Numbered from the stretch's first letter, positions 28,549 to 37,180 are shown. The stretch: 64,000 nt of DNA from Chryseobacterium indicum (GCF_021504595.1 NZ_JACSGT010000001.1:744001-808000); one strand, 5' to 3'. Notes: generated from the letters alone by a model not told the origin. Numbers and translations: made by a program.

Positions 28549-29019
28549 ATGATTTTTAGCATGATAATAAAAAATCAATTGGATGAATTGATTGAAATTT
28601 TAAAAAAAGAAAATATTGATTTATCTCAAAAGAATGAATTTGGAAATACACCACTTCATGTTGCATGTCACAGTATTAATGTTGAAATTGTTGAATTACT
28701 TTTAAAATATCCATTAGATATTAATGCAAAGGGAATAGATGAATGCACTCCACTATATTATGCAATTGGGAAGAATGATATTAAAGTAGCTAAAATTTTG
28801 ATTGACAAAGGGGCTGATGTAAACATTGCCGATAAAGATGGTAATACTCCATTAATGATTGCAGTTGATATGTTCGAAGATGACAATACCATAATAAAAT
28901 TATTGTTAGAAAATGGAGCCGATCCGTATCAGAAAAATAATTACGGAGTTTCTGTTTATAAATTGTTGGAAATGCCAAGATTGGAGCCGATTAGAAAATT
29001 GTTTCCACCAGAAAAATAA
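28549..29019 (+). CDS. Ankyrin-repeat immunity protein
   Basis: 156 residues with about four ankyrin repeats: FGNTPLHVACHSINVEIVEL, DECTPLYYAIGKNDIKVAKI, DGNTPLMIAVDMFEDDNTII and a degenerate fourth (GVSVYKLLEM). Ankyrin proteins are a common immunity type in polymorphic toxin systems. It lies 24 bases after the dead GH-E tip and is probably its antidote, retained after the toxin decayed. A terminator follows. No membrane segment. Confidence 0.75.
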   Translation: MIFSMIIKNQLDELIEILKKENIDLSQKNEFGNTPLHVACHSINVEIVELLLKYPLDINAKGIDECTPLYYAIGKNDIKVAKILIDKGADVNIADKDGNTPLMIAVDMFEDDNTIIKLLLENGADPYQKNNYGVSVYKLLEMPRLEPIRKLFPPEK

Positions 29020-29042
29020 TCTTTTATAAAAATCACAAACAT

Positions 29043-29076
29043 AAAAGGCTATCCCAGATAAGGTGATAGCCTTTTT
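29043..29076 (+). terminator. Terminator after ankyrin immunity gene
   Basis: AAAAGGCTATC pairs with GATAGCCTTTTT, ending in Ts. Confidence 0.85.
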
Positions 29077-29109
29077 AAATACTAAAAGGGTAAGATAAAA
29101 GATTTATCA

Positions 29110-29812
29110 AATGAAATTTTAACTAAATTCGGATTCAAGAAGATTTGGCTAGAGAAACATGGAAGATTTACAGAACTTTGGGGAGAGTTTAATGCTAAGG
29201 TCTTATTGGGTTATTTTGAAGGAACATTTGATGATATGCCCATAAAAGCATCTGAGATGAAATCTATAAAACAAGGAAGCAAAGAATGGAAAGAAGCAAT
29301 AAAAGCTCAACAAAAACAGCTACAAAAGCGCGAAAGGTTTCAAGTTAAAGTAGAAACAAAAGCTGATGCTGATGCCTTTTTAAAAGATATGAGAGATGGC
29401 AGAGGCATGAATCGATTACGTATTTTTACCAAAGAAAAGTGTTTCGATGAAAGATTTGTTAAAGATGACAAATGTAACAGGTGATGAGTTCAATATGTTT
29501 ACTAAAGGTTCAGAAAGATTAATTATTAGAGGAGAGGGAAATATTATAAATGTTCCTAATCAGCAATTTTTAGATGAATTAACTCAAGGAAAATATGGAA
29601 AGTTTTCCGGTCACACTCATCCACCAGGAAGTAGTATTACTCCTGGTCCAGAAGATAGACCTTTTTTAGATATGATGAAGCAAAAGAGAAGTGCGATTTG
29701 GGGAAATATTGTTGATGAGCCTTATATTTTTGGTAGCTTACCAATACAGGATGAAATATTTAGACAAGAAATTGCCAAAGAAAAATGGCTTAAATACTAT
29801 GAAAACAATTAA
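29110..29812 (+). pseudogene. PT2 plus JAB-like toxin tip, frameshifted
   Basis: PT2 (KFGFKKIWLEKHGRF, then ELWGEFNAKVLL) continues in frame into a linker shared with the remnant at 32058 (VKVETKADADAFLKDMRDGR). That frame ends at 29484. The tip continues in another frame (29447-29812) with VTGDEFNMFTKG and FSGHTHPPGSSITPGPED. The HTHPPG plus downstream acidic pattern resembles JAB/MPN-like metallo domains, though the spacing differs from the classical motif. One indel near 29470 separates the halves. There is no core or start. Confidence 0.65.
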
Positions 29813-29817
29813 ATATT

Positions 29818-30270
29818 ATGGATAATAACGAAATAGACAAAATGATCAGCGATGCTAAAAATTTTCAAATTGAAAAGTTTAAAGTATTTGTCGAAGACAA
29901 TAATTTTAAAGAAATATATAAATATTGTTTTTCTGTTTTTTCTGTTAATACTAAAAAAAGAAAATTTACTTACACTGTTACTGTTAATTTTGATATTGAA
30001 TTAAATGAAAATTTTTACTGGGAAGAAACAACAAATGGTAAAAAACTAATTAAAGTCAATGAAAAAACGGGAGCTAAAGAAATTGTAATTAGTTATTCTT
30101 ATAAGGGAGAGCTAATTTATAAATCATATTCAGATTTTTCAAAAAATGATTGTGTACTCTCAGATTATGAGATTGATACAGATGATTTAAAATATATTTT
30201 AAAAAATAAATCATTGGTTATAAATGAAAATTGGATTTCAGAATTTAAGTTTAAAGAGAATAACATTTAA
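29818..30270 (+). CDS. Immunity protein next to JAB-like tip
   Basis: 150 residues, acidic, cytosolic, starting five bases after the toxin-tip stop. It has aromatic- and lysine-rich strand-like text (KKRKFTYTVTVNFDIELNEN) and ends with EFKFKENNI. I recognise no family. The immunity role rests on position, size and the pattern of neighbouring units. The IS copy begins 40 bases later, which may have replaced the terminator of this unit. Confidence 0.55.
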   Translation: MDNNEIDKMISDAKNFQIEKFKVFVEDNNFKEIYKYCFSVFSVNTKKRKFTYTVTVNFDIELNENFYWEETTNGKKLIKVNEKTGAKEIVISYSYKGELIYKSYSDFSKNDCVLSDYEIDTDDLKYILKNKSLVINENWISEFKFKENNI

Positions 30271-30309
30271 AGAAGTAACCGTTCCCATGCTAATTTGTTT
30301 TAAATAATT

Positions 30310-31208
30310 AAACCTGTTTAAACTTTTATTTTTCTGAGAAACAAAATAGAAAAAGCCAGATAATGCAAACTCACCCATGTAATATTTAAAGTTTCAAACC
30401 TTACTAATAGCGCTTTGAAGCTATCCAGCCATGCATTTGCTTTTTCTATTTTGAATCTTCTTTTATACAGTTCGGAATCAAAATATTTTTCATGCTGTGT
30501 ATTTCCATTCCGTGGATTCTCTTTAATATTGGCAATCATTTCTTTTTTCTCAAGAATATCTCTGCATTTTTTACCGTCAAAACCTGAATCTGCATTCAGG
30601 AATAATCCTTTACACTCTATATCAGCTTCATCCAAAAGAACAAAAATCTCCTCTAAAGTTTCTTCAATCTGATAAAGGTCATGATGTTCTCCGCTCACCG
30701 GCTCTCCCATTGAAAGCATTTGTCCCTGATTATCACAAAGGAAGATACAATTACTGGTCTTTGATGATTTTCGTCCCTGATAACCTACCGATTCGCCACC
30801 GGTTTTACTGCGCGTATGACTCCCGTCCATCTGAACACAGGAAAGATCTAAATCTCTTTTATTCTTTTTAAGAAGGGAAACCCAAATTCGCCTGAAAGAA
30901 CCATCCTTACTCCATTTATTAAAATAATAATAAATCAGTTGCCAACTGATTCTCTGATTGGTAAAGTACTCTTTAAGACTCAGCTCGCGCCATTGGCAGC
31001 CTGTTTTTAAACGCTTAATAATGAGTTGAAAGATTTTCCCTAAATCAAATCTTGTTGAAAATCCCCGTTTTCCTCTGCTCAAATGAGGAATTATCCATTT
31101 TTCCAGTTTATCTTTGCTTATGAGTTCCAGATTTTAGTTATTTTAAGTTGCAATCCAAAATTGCTAATTTTCTGGATACTCTTTCCGTAAAAAAGTTTAA
31201 ACAGGTTT
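30310..31208 (-). mobile_element. IS5-family insertion sequence, copy 1
   Basis: 899 bases bounded by AAACCTGTTTAAACTTTT and its inverse. It is flanked by a 3-bp target duplication ATT (30307-30309 and 31209-31211), so it is a simple, clean insertion. Three further copies at 35319, 44508 and 55684 have the same length and identical transposases. Confidence 0.92.
30318..31082 (-). CDS. IS5-family transposase, copy 1
   Basis: 254 residues from a TTG. The frame remains open for about 17 more codons upstream (ELISKDKLEKWIIPH), so the real start may be a non-ATG codon there. DDE catalytic residues can be placed: Asp in VQMDGSHTRSKTGG, Asp in FLNADSGFDGKKCRD and Glu in RRFKIEKANAWLD. The N-terminal GCQWRELSLKEYF motif is the IS5-type DUF4096 region. 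Intact and identical to the other copies. Confidence 0.9.
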   Translation of the reverse strand: MSRGKRGFSTRFDLGKIFQLIIKRLKTGCQWRELSLKEYFTNQRISWQLIYYYFNKWSKDGSFRRIWVSLLKKNKRDLDLSCVQMDGSHTRSKTGGESVGYQGRKSSKTSNCIFLCDNQGQMLSMGEPVSGEHHDLYQIEETLEEIFVLLDEADIECKGLFLNADSGFDGKKCRDILEKKEMIANIKENPRNGNTQHEKYFDSELYKRRFKIEKANAWLDSFKALLVRFETLNITWVSLHYLAFSILFLRKIKV

Positions 31209-31220
31209 ATTAATAATAAA

Positions 31221-31871
31221 ATGAACAACCAAATAAACGAAATCCTTTACCACTACAACGAAGAAGGATATGAAGGATACGATTTAAGCGAAGTACAGCT
31301 TCTTAGAAACAAAGATATAGACAGAATTGAAAAATTAAAATCGCTTCTTGATAATGACAATCAATATATTGCTTACCAAGCCATGCTTATTTTATTGGCG
31401 TGGGCAATTCCGGAAGGGTTTCAACAGCTTGACAGGTTTATTTCCGAAAAATGGGATGAAAAAGAAAGTTTTGAATCCCATAGAATACACAGCGAAGATA
31501 ATGTATATGATGTAATTACAGACGCTCTATATATTTCGACAATGAACGGAAAGACCGAAGAAGAACTTTATCCATATATAAAACATTTTTTGAGTATTTA
31601 TGGAAATAAGCTTTTTGAATCTAATCTAAAAGATTTTCTTCTAAAGAAAAATTGCAGACCGCTTTTAAAAGAAATAGAACAGGCAATTCAAGACGCTTTA
31701 CAAAGCAAAAGATATTATCAGGCAAGTCAACTTTTTCCTGTGCTTGTTAATTATGACAAAAATTCTTTTAATCAATATGTAGATATTTTTAATTCTCTAA
31801 TAAACGAAGATGACAGAATTTCATACAATATAGATGAAGCTCAAGCAATTAAAACAAAAAAATCAATCTAA
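31221..31871 (+). CDS. Orphan immunity-like protein, helical repeat type
   Basis: 216 residues, mostly helical, resembling HEAT-like repeat proteins (SLLDNDNQYIAYQAMLILLA; EELYPYIKHFLSIYGNKLFE). It begins 13 bases after the IS end and has no toxin tip before it; the IS or a deletion may have removed that. A terminator of a type seen again near 43253 follows. Protein style matches bacterial immunity proteins found in CDI/Rhs arrays. Assigned by context. Confidence 0.6.
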   Translation: MNNQINEILYHYNEEGYEGYDLSEVQLLRNKDIDRIEKLKSLLDNDNQYIAYQAMLILLAWAIPEGFQQLDRFISEKWDEKESFESHRIHSEDNVYDVITDALYISTMNGKTEEELYPYIKHFLSIYGNKLFESNLKDFLLKKNCRPLLKEIEQAIQDALQSKRYYQASQLFPVLVNYDKNSFNQYVDIFNSLINEDDRISYNIDEAQAIKTKKSI

Positions 31872-31922
31872 TTTTATAAAAAATTAGAAATATTATTTAA
31901 AAGCCAATATAAACTCCCCGCT

Positions 31923-31952
31923 GCCGCACGAATCCTTTCGTGTGGCATTTTT
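31923..31952 (+). terminator. Terminator after helical immunity gene
   Basis: GCCGCACGAA pairs with TTCGTGTGGC around TCCT, then Ts. A near copy lies at about 43255-43285. Confidence 0.8.
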
Positions 31953-32057
31953 ATTATCCAATAATTTCTTAAAAGTTTTTACCTTTATAAAACATAATTG
32001 ATAAGTCGTAATTAAGTTCTACAATCCTGAAGGATTATATTTTATAAGTTTTGCTGT

Positions 32058-32351
32058 GAATGGAAAGAAGCAATAAAAGCTCAAAAAAAACAGCTACAAA
32101 AGCGCGAAAGGTTTCAAGTCAAAGTAGAAACAAAAGCTGATGCTGATGCCTTTTTGAAAGATATGAGAGATGGCAGAGGCATGAATCGATACAAAAATCA
32201 AACGTATAAAGAATTAAAATATCCTGAAGGGTATGAGGTACACCAAGCATTTGATAGATATCCTGAGTTAAAAGGAAATCATGATGGTGTTAAACATATT
32301 AAATATTATAGTAATGGAACAGATGGACACATATTTTTTGAATCTCTTTAA
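32058..32351 (+). pseudogene. Toxin tip fragment sharing the PT2-class linker
   Basis: In-frame coding text starts abruptly at 32058 (EWKEAIKAQKKQLQKRERF) without PT2 or a start. It runs through the linker shared with 29110-29484 (KADADAFLKDMRDGRGMNR) and then diverges into a new tip of about 52 residues (YKNQTYKELKYPEGYEVHQ, ending GTDGHIFFESL). The shared linker then new tip shows a second exchange point inside the PT2 class. The tip family is not recognised. Confidence 0.65.
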
Positions 32352-32360
32352 ATAATAGCT

Positions 32361-32774
32361 ATGTATAAAAATTTAGAATTTAGAATGATTAAAGACCCTT
32401 TTTTAGTTAAAGAAATTGTAGAATTTAATTACTATAAAATGTATGAAATAGTGAGCAAAAAGAAAATTATTAGGAAACCAGATATTAAACTTGGAACTCC
32501 ATATGAGAACTCAGAAAAAATTATTCAACATTTAGATAGTAAAAAAGATTATTTATTAATTGATGATTTTATTCACTTATCAAAAAGATCTGTTAATAAT
32601 AAAATATATATCATTAATTATGAAGAATTACTAACTTGGATAGAAGAAATAGATGATTATTTTGAGGGACCTGTTAATATTATGCCTATTGAAAAAAGTA
32701 ATCCTGATTCATATGTAAATGCAACTAAAATTTTTTCTGTGATAGAAGAAGGAGTCTTCTTTTTATTTGAATAA
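32361..32774 (+). CDS. Immunity protein of the 32-kb tip
   Basis: 137 residues, starting nine bases after the tip's stop codon; cytosolic, acidic, with no recognised family (MYKNLEFRMIKDPFLVKEIV; later EELLTWIEEIDDYFEGPVNI). Short spacing and pairing with a toxin tip point to immunity. The sequence downstream forms a long AACAACTC/GAGTTGTT hairpin (32805-32859), which may terminate it. Confidence 0.55.
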   Translation: MYKNLEFRMIKDPFLVKEIVEFNYYKMYEIVSKKKIIRKPDIKLGTPYENSEKIIQHLDSKKDYLLIDDFIHLSKRSVNNKIYIINYEELLTWIEEIDDYFEGPVNIMPIEKSNPDSYVNATKIFSVIEEGVFFLFE

Positions 32775-32865
32775 AAAAATATTAATTAAAATTATGCAAC
32801 CTTAACAACTCAATTCCTATTATAATAGGATAAAGAAGAATTTTTATCTTGGAGTTGTTTAGCTT

Positions 32866-32949
32866 TTGTTTATGACAAAGACAGGATGCATGAAATTGAG
32901 CCAAATTATTTATTGAGATTTAGGGTTAATAGCAGTATAAATAACTAAT
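32866..32949 (+). pseudogene. C-terminal remnant of an Imm49-like gene
   Basis: The frame reads YDKDRMHEIEPNYLLRFRV then NSSINN-stop, matching the end of the intact Imm49-like protein encoded at 33165-34037 (YDKGWKLEIESDYMPGFMV, GSINK-stop). Only the last about 28 codons survive, followed by the same terminator, so a second copy of the gene was once here. Confidence 0.75.
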
Positions 32950-32973
32950 TACAATTTTATTTTCACAAATAGT

Positions 32974-33002
32974 AAGCATCTCGTTATCGGGATGCTTTTT
33001 TT
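32974..33002 (+). terminator. Terminator after Imm49 remnant
   Basis: AAGCATC pairs with GATGCTT, then seven Ts. Together with the following about 45 bases it is duplicated at 34056. Confidence 0.8.
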
Positions 33003-33018
33003 GTTAAATTATATGTCA

Positions 33019-33159
33019 TTTGAAGTTTTTAATTAAATTCGGATTCAGGAAAACTTGCTTTAAATATGAAAAAATAGATATATGGTAGTACAACAAAGGT
33101 TTATAAAAGCGGATGATATAGGACAATTTACGATTAAAGAATTTGATATAACAAAATAA
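33019..33159 (+). pseudogene. PT2 fragment plus tip remnant
   Basis: The start of PT2 (KFLIKFGFRKTCF) breaks down after about 14 codons. A short open stretch at 33082-33159 (VVQQRFIKADDIGQFTIKEF) is probably the last residues of a lost tip. It sits directly before the Imm49-like gene, so that tip was presumably the matching toxin. Confidence 0.6.
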
Positions 33160-33164
33160 AAAAT

Positions 33165-34037
33165 ATGGAAAAAATTGATCTACATAAAATAGATGCACCT
33201 GAAGTTATTAACTGGAACTTTGTAAGAAGACAAAAACGTTATCCAGATAATTTAAAAGATGCAAAAGAAATTTTTAGTTTTTTGTTTTACGTTTACAGGG
33301 ATTTTTCAGAATTTTTACAAATGTCTGTTTTAGAGAAACCAGAATTATCTTTGCAAAAGTATTGGTTTACATATGGACTCAACTGTATTGGCGAATTTTG
33401 TCGTTTGGCTCACTTTCCAAATGAAGTAGAAGAAGCTCAAATAGACGAGAGTGGTGTTTTCTCTATTAAAGTAGAAGAAACAAACCAACACATTAATATT
33501 TTGAAAGCGCTTTCTATGGCAACCATAGCGAGAGATAAAGAAAAGCAAAAAATTATTGCCGATAGCCCTCTTTACTTGTGGGAAATGAAAGAAGAAAATC
33601 TTAATAATGGTAATTTTGTAACCTGTTTTTTATTATTAATGAAAGAGTATTACTCAAATAAAACATTTAATGAAGAGCTTTTTGAAAAATCACAACAATA
33701 TGTAATATTAAATAAATCTGAAATAGGACCAGACATCAAACAAAAATTTTGGATCTATTATATGAATGAATTTTTAATAGCTTTAAAATCTTTAGCTGCT
33801 GATAATGAAGCAGAGTTCAATCAGAATTTAATTAAAGCGATAAAAGCACACCAAGAAGTCTGGAGTCAAAAGAAAGCATTAAATCGTGGCGGAACTTCTT
33901 TATGCAGATCAAATGAAGGATTTTTATCATGGGACTGTACAGCTTTAGCAGCTATGGCTTATGATAAAGGCTGGAAGCTGGAAATTGAATCAGATTATAT
34001 GCCAGGCTTTATGGTTGATGGCAGTATAAATAAGTAA
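33165..34037 (+). CDS. Imm49-like immunity protein
   Basis: 290 residues with the layout of the Imm49 family: helical middle, ITEFCRLAHF-like text (here IGEFCRLAHFPNEVEEAQID) and a C-terminal block GTSLCRSNEGFLSWDCTALA followed by an AYDKGW segment. Imm49 proteins neutralise diverse polymorphic toxins, including nucleases. It follows a decayed toxin tip and ends in a terminator, so it is a retained orphan antidote. The family call is from recalled motifs, not a search. Confidence 0.72.
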   Translation: MEKIDLHKIDAPEVINWNFVRRQKRYPDNLKDAKEIFSFLFYVYRDFSEFLQMSVLEKPELSLQKYWFTYGLNCIGEFCRLAHFPNEVEEAQIDESGVFSIKVEETNQHINILKALSMATIARDKEKQKIIADSPLYLWEMKEENLNNGNFVTCFLLLMKEYYSNKTFNEELFEKSQQYVILNKSEIGPDIKQKFWIYYMNEFLIALKSLAADNEAEFNQNLIKAIKAHQEVWSQKKALNRGGTSLCRSNEGFLSWDCTALAAMAYDKGWKLEIESDYMPGFMVDGSINK

Positions 34038-34055
34038 ACATAATTGTTCTTTAAT

Positions 34056-34084
34056 AAGCATCTCGTTATCGGGATGCTTTTTTT
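34056..34084 (+). terminator. Terminator after Imm49-like gene
   Basis: Same AAGCATC/GATGCTT hairpin and T run as at 32974. Confidence 0.8.
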
Positions 34085-34098
34085 GTTAAATTATATGT

Positions 34099-34382
34099 CA
34101 TTTGAAGTTTTTAATTAAATTCGGCTTTAAGAAGATTTGAGTAATAAGCAAGTTGAAATTGAAATGTCAGGAGACTCTCCGACTGATATTAGAGCTGCTA
34201 ATAAGAAAATGTTTGATAAATCAACAACAGATAAAAAAGTACAAACTGGCTATGAAGATTATACATGGCATCACCATCATGACCAGAAAAGAATGATACT
34301 AGTACCAACTGACTTGCATCAAGCAGCAAGACATTATGGAGGAGATTCACTTACACGGGCAAAACTTGGATTAGAAGAATAA
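34099..34382 (+). pseudogene. PT2 fragment plus WHH-type HNH nuclease tip
   Basis: PT2 is present for about 13 codons (KFLIKFGFKKI), ends at a TGA, and is out of frame with the tip. The tip (34137-34382) reads VQTGYEDYTWHHHHDQKRMI then LVPTDLHQAARHYGG. This WHH...LHxxxxHxGG arrangement is the HNH/Endo VII nuclease type used as DNase tips in polymorphic toxins. The catalytic His cluster is intact, but there is no core or in-frame start apart from a TTG. Confidence 0.75.
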
Positions 34383-34396
34383 AAAAAATAACAATA

Positions 34397-35308
34397 ATGA
34401 ATTCAAAAGAGAACTATCCCAAATTAGAAGAGTTTCAAATTGAGCAATGGGAAATAAAAAATAATATTAAAATACCTTCGAGCTACAGAAAGTATTTATT
34501 AGAAAATAATGCGGGATATTTTATTTCTGAACCTAACGTTTTTGATGTTCCTAAAATGGGAGGTTTTGCTCTAGCAAATTTTTTAGGATTATCAGATGAT
34601 ATTTACGGATTAGAACATGCCTTAAAAGTTTATAAAGATAGGTTTCCAGATAAGTATTTCCCAATAGCTTATGATGTTGTAGGCAATTTAATATTAATGG
34701 GAATATCCGAAAAAAAAGAAGGACAAATCTTTTTTTGGTATCACGAAATGGAACAGGATACTGGTAAAAAGCCGTATGAAAAAAATATCTTTAAGGTTGC
34801 AAAAACATTAGACGGTTTTATTAATTCACTCTATACCCCTGAAGAGGAATCTTATGGTGAGTTAGTGGATGTTTTTGATGGTGATGATGAGGGAATTAGA
34901 AAGTTATTAGATTCAGGCTGGGATATTAATACGCCATGTGAATTTAATCAGACTTTAATTCAAAGAGCAGCTTTGGCAAATAGAGTCTGGCTAGTTGAAG
35001 AGTTAATAAAAAGAGGAGCTAAACTTGATGGCGCTATTGAACAATCTATAAATTTAAATAGTTTCGAGTCTCTTGAAATATTACTAAGTTCAGGAGCTGA
35101 TATTGAGGAGCTAAATGAGCAAGGTTATACTCCTTTACAAAAAGCAGTAATGGGTAATAAACCTCAAGCAGTTCGAATCTTGTTAAAATATGGAGCAGAC
35201 AAGACGATTTCTAATAGTTATGGGAGGACGCCCTTAGATTCTGCACTTTTGAAAAAACAACGTGGTGAAAACATGGATGAAATAATAGAAATGCTACAAA
35301 ATTCTTAA
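34397..35308 (+). CDS. SUKH (SMI1/KNR4) plus ankyrin immunity protein
   Basis: 303 residues. About 1-150 is a SUKH fold (NIKIPSSYRKYLLENNAG; FPIAYDVVGNLILMGI; GQIFFWYHE). About 160-300 has ankyrin repeats (FNQTLIQRAALANRVWLVEE; GYTPLQKAVMGNKPQAVRIL; GRTPLDSALL). Both folds are separately frequent immunity types; the fusion may allow inhibition of two toxin kinds or tighter binding to one. SUKH proteins are classic antidotes of HNH/WHH nucleases, which fits the tip just upstream. An IS copy follows 10 bases later. Confidence 0.8.
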   Translation: MNSKENYPKLEEFQIEQWEIKNNIKIPSSYRKYLLENNAGYFISEPNVFDVPKMGGFALANFLGLSDDIYGLEHALKVYKDRFPDKYFPIAYDVVGNLILMGISEKKEGQIFFWYHEMEQDTGKKPYEKNIFKVAKTLDGFINSLYTPEEESYGELVDVFDGDDEGIRKLLDSGWDINTPCEFNQTLIQRAALANRVWLVEELIKRGAKLDGAIEQSINLNSFESLEILLSSGADIEELNEQGYTPLQKAVMGNKPQAVRILLKYGADKTISNSYGRTPLDSALLKKQRGENMDEIIEMLQNS

Positions 35309-35318
35309 TTTTCATATC

Positions 35319-36217
35319 AAACCTGTTTAAACTTTTATTTTTCTGAGAAACAAAATAGAAAAAGCCAGATAATGCAAACTCACCCATGTAATATTTAAAG
35401 TTTCAAACCTTACTAATAGCGCTTTGAAGCTATCCAGCCATGCATTTGCTTTTTCTATTTTGAATCTTCTTTTATACAGTTCGGAATCAAAATATTTTTC
35501 ATGCTGTGTATTTCCATTCCGTGGATTCTCTTTAATATTGGCAATCATTTCTTTTTTCTCAAGAATATCTCTGCATTTTTTACCGTCAAAACCTGAATCT
35601 GCATTCAGGAATAATCCTTTACACTCTATATCAGCTTCATCCAAAAGAACAAAAATCTCCTCTAAAGTTTCTTCAATCTGATAAAGGTCATGATGTTCTC
35701 CGCTCACCGGCTCTCCCATTGAAAGCATTTGTCCCTGATTATCACAAAGGAAGATACAATTACTGGTCTTTGATGATTTTCGTCCCTGATAACCTACCGA
35801 TTCGCCACCGGTTTTACTGCGCGTATGACTCCCGTCCATCTGAACACAGGAAAGATCTAAATCTCTTTTATTCTTTTTAAGAAGGGAAACCCAAATTCGC
35901 CTGAAAGAACCATCCTTACTCCATTTATTAAAATAATAATAAATCAGTTGCCAACTGATTCTCTGATTGGTAAAGTACTCTTTAAGACTCAGCTCGCGCC
36001 ATTGGCAGCCTGTTTTTAAACGCTTAATAATGAGTTGAAAGATTTTCCCTAAATCAAATCTTGTTGAAAATCCCCGTTTTCCTCTGCTCAAATGAGGAAT
36101 TATCCATTTTTCCAGTTTATCTTTGCTTATGAGTTCCAGATTTTAGTTATTTTAAGTTGCAATCCAAAATTGCTAATTTTCTGGATACTCTTTCCGTAAA
36201 AAAGTTTAAACAGGTTT
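35319..36217 (-). mobile_element. IS5-family insertion sequence, copy 2
   Basis: 899 bases with the same ends as copy 1 and target duplication ATC on both sides (35316-35318, 36218-36220). A clean insertion between the SUKH-ankyrin gene and the next immunity-like genes. Confidence 0.92.
35327..36091 (-). CDS. IS5-family transposase, copy 2
   Basis: Protein identical to that of copy 1 (254 residues from TTG, DDE residues intact). The perfect identity shows recent spread within the locus. Confidence 0.9.
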   Translation of the reverse strand: MSRGKRGFSTRFDLGKIFQLIIKRLKTGCQWRELSLKEYFTNQRISWQLIYYYFNKWSKDGSFRRIWVSLLKKNKRDLDLSCVQMDGSHTRSKTGGESVGYQGRKSSKTSNCIFLCDNQGQMLSMGEPVSGEHHDLYQIEETLEEIFVLLDEADIECKGLFLNADSGFDGKKCRDILEKKEMIANIKENPRNGNTQHEKYFDSELYKRRFKIEKANAWLDSFKALLVRFETLNITWVSLHYLAFSILFLRKIKV

Positions 36218-36261
36218 ATCATGAAAACATATCTATTGAAGAATAAAAAATTATTTCCCAA

Positions 36262-36702
36262 ATGAAATATAAAATAATAGAAGAATTTAAGGGGTCTGTA
36301 TCACTAGACAGTATTCGAACACAGTTTATACAGATTGAGCTAGATGAAGATTTATTTAATTATGTAACATTTCGCATATTAAAAAACAGTCAAGAATTTG
36401 AGTATAGCTTTAATTATGTATTAGAATATAACCAACAAGAAACGAGCATTTCTGACGGGTTTTATATGAATACAACTAATGACTGGTATAATGAATACAA
36501 AAAAAACAATACAGAAGGAAGGCAGATAACAACGATACCGGATGGAACGAGAACCAGACATCAACTTGATGCAAAACACTTTGTGTTTGTTATTGATGGT
36601 TATTGTTTCAATATATTAGCTGAGAAATATATAATAAGTGAAAACCGTTTTTTTGAAACCTACAGAGAAGATAGTGAAAAAATAAAAAAAATAGTATCAT
36701 GA
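36262..36702 (+). CDS. Hypothetical protein, probable immunity
   Basis: 146 residues, soluble, strand-rich (FEYSFNYVLEYNQQETSISD; KHFVFVIDGYCFNILAEKY). I recognise no family. It is cut off from any tip by the IS, and overlaps the next gene by four bases (ATGA), so the two are co-translated. Its location inside the cassette array suggests immunity or an accessory. Confidence 0.5.
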   Translation: MKYKIIEEFKGSVSLDSIRTQFIQIELDEDLFNYVTFRILKNSQEFEYSFNYVLEYNQQETSISDGFYMNTTNDWYNEYKKNNTEGRQITTIPDGTRTRHQLDAKHFVFVIDGYCFNILAEKYIISENRFFETYREDSEKIKKIVS

Positions 36703-37079
36703 CATTGACGCCATTATTTATACAACATACCCAAAAAATGCACCGAGGTAAGAATATTGAATATTATGCAAATTCTAAAACAGCTTTTTTTGATGCTACA
36801 TTATATACCCGTCAAAAAGAAGATGGTAAATGGGAATCTGTTCAGGGAGGTTTCTTATTTAATAATGTAGAAGAAGTTGGTCAAAAATCTATTAATGAGT
36901 TAACAGCAAAAGAGTTAGGTATTGATTTTAATGATTACAGCAACTTGTATTACATACATGCAATTTCCGCAACATTAAACAATGATCTTGTTACTTATTT
37001 AATAGATCTTGGAGATAATGTTTTTATCATAAAAGCTAAAGAGGTAATTCTTATCGATGAGGATATATATGTTTCATGA
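36699..37079 (+). CDS. Hypothetical protein, probable immunity partner
   Basis: 126 residues starting in an ATGA overlap with the preceding stop. Text includes NIEYYANSKTAFFDATLYTR and ELGIDFNDYSNLYYIHAI. No signal peptide or membrane segment, and no family recognised. The terminator at 37141 follows after about 60 bases. Paired small genes of this kind in toxin arrays usually encode immunity proteins. Confidence 0.5.
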   Translation: MTLTPLFIQHTQKMHRGKNIEYYANSKTAFFDATLYTRQKEDGKWESVQGGFLFNNVEEVGQKSINELTAKELGIDFNDYSNLYYIHAISATLNNDLVTYLIDLGDNVFIIKAKEVILIDEDIYVS

Positions 37080-37140
37080 TTTCTGGCACTTATTCTTCTC
37101 CGTAGCAAATTAAAATTTAGCTCCCGCCTTTATAGCAATA

Positions 37141-37180
37141 TAGAAAACCGATTCGTAACAAATTTGAATCGGTTTTCTAT
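37141..37180 (+). terminator. Strong terminator closing the first cassette array
   Basis: TAGAAAACCGATTC pairs perfectly with GAATCGGTTTTCTA over 14 bases, loop 11. Confidence 0.85.

Noticed and set aside
30415..30672. 85-codon frame opposite to each transposase
   Set aside because: Present only as antisense of the IS transposase in all four copies; no independent evidence.
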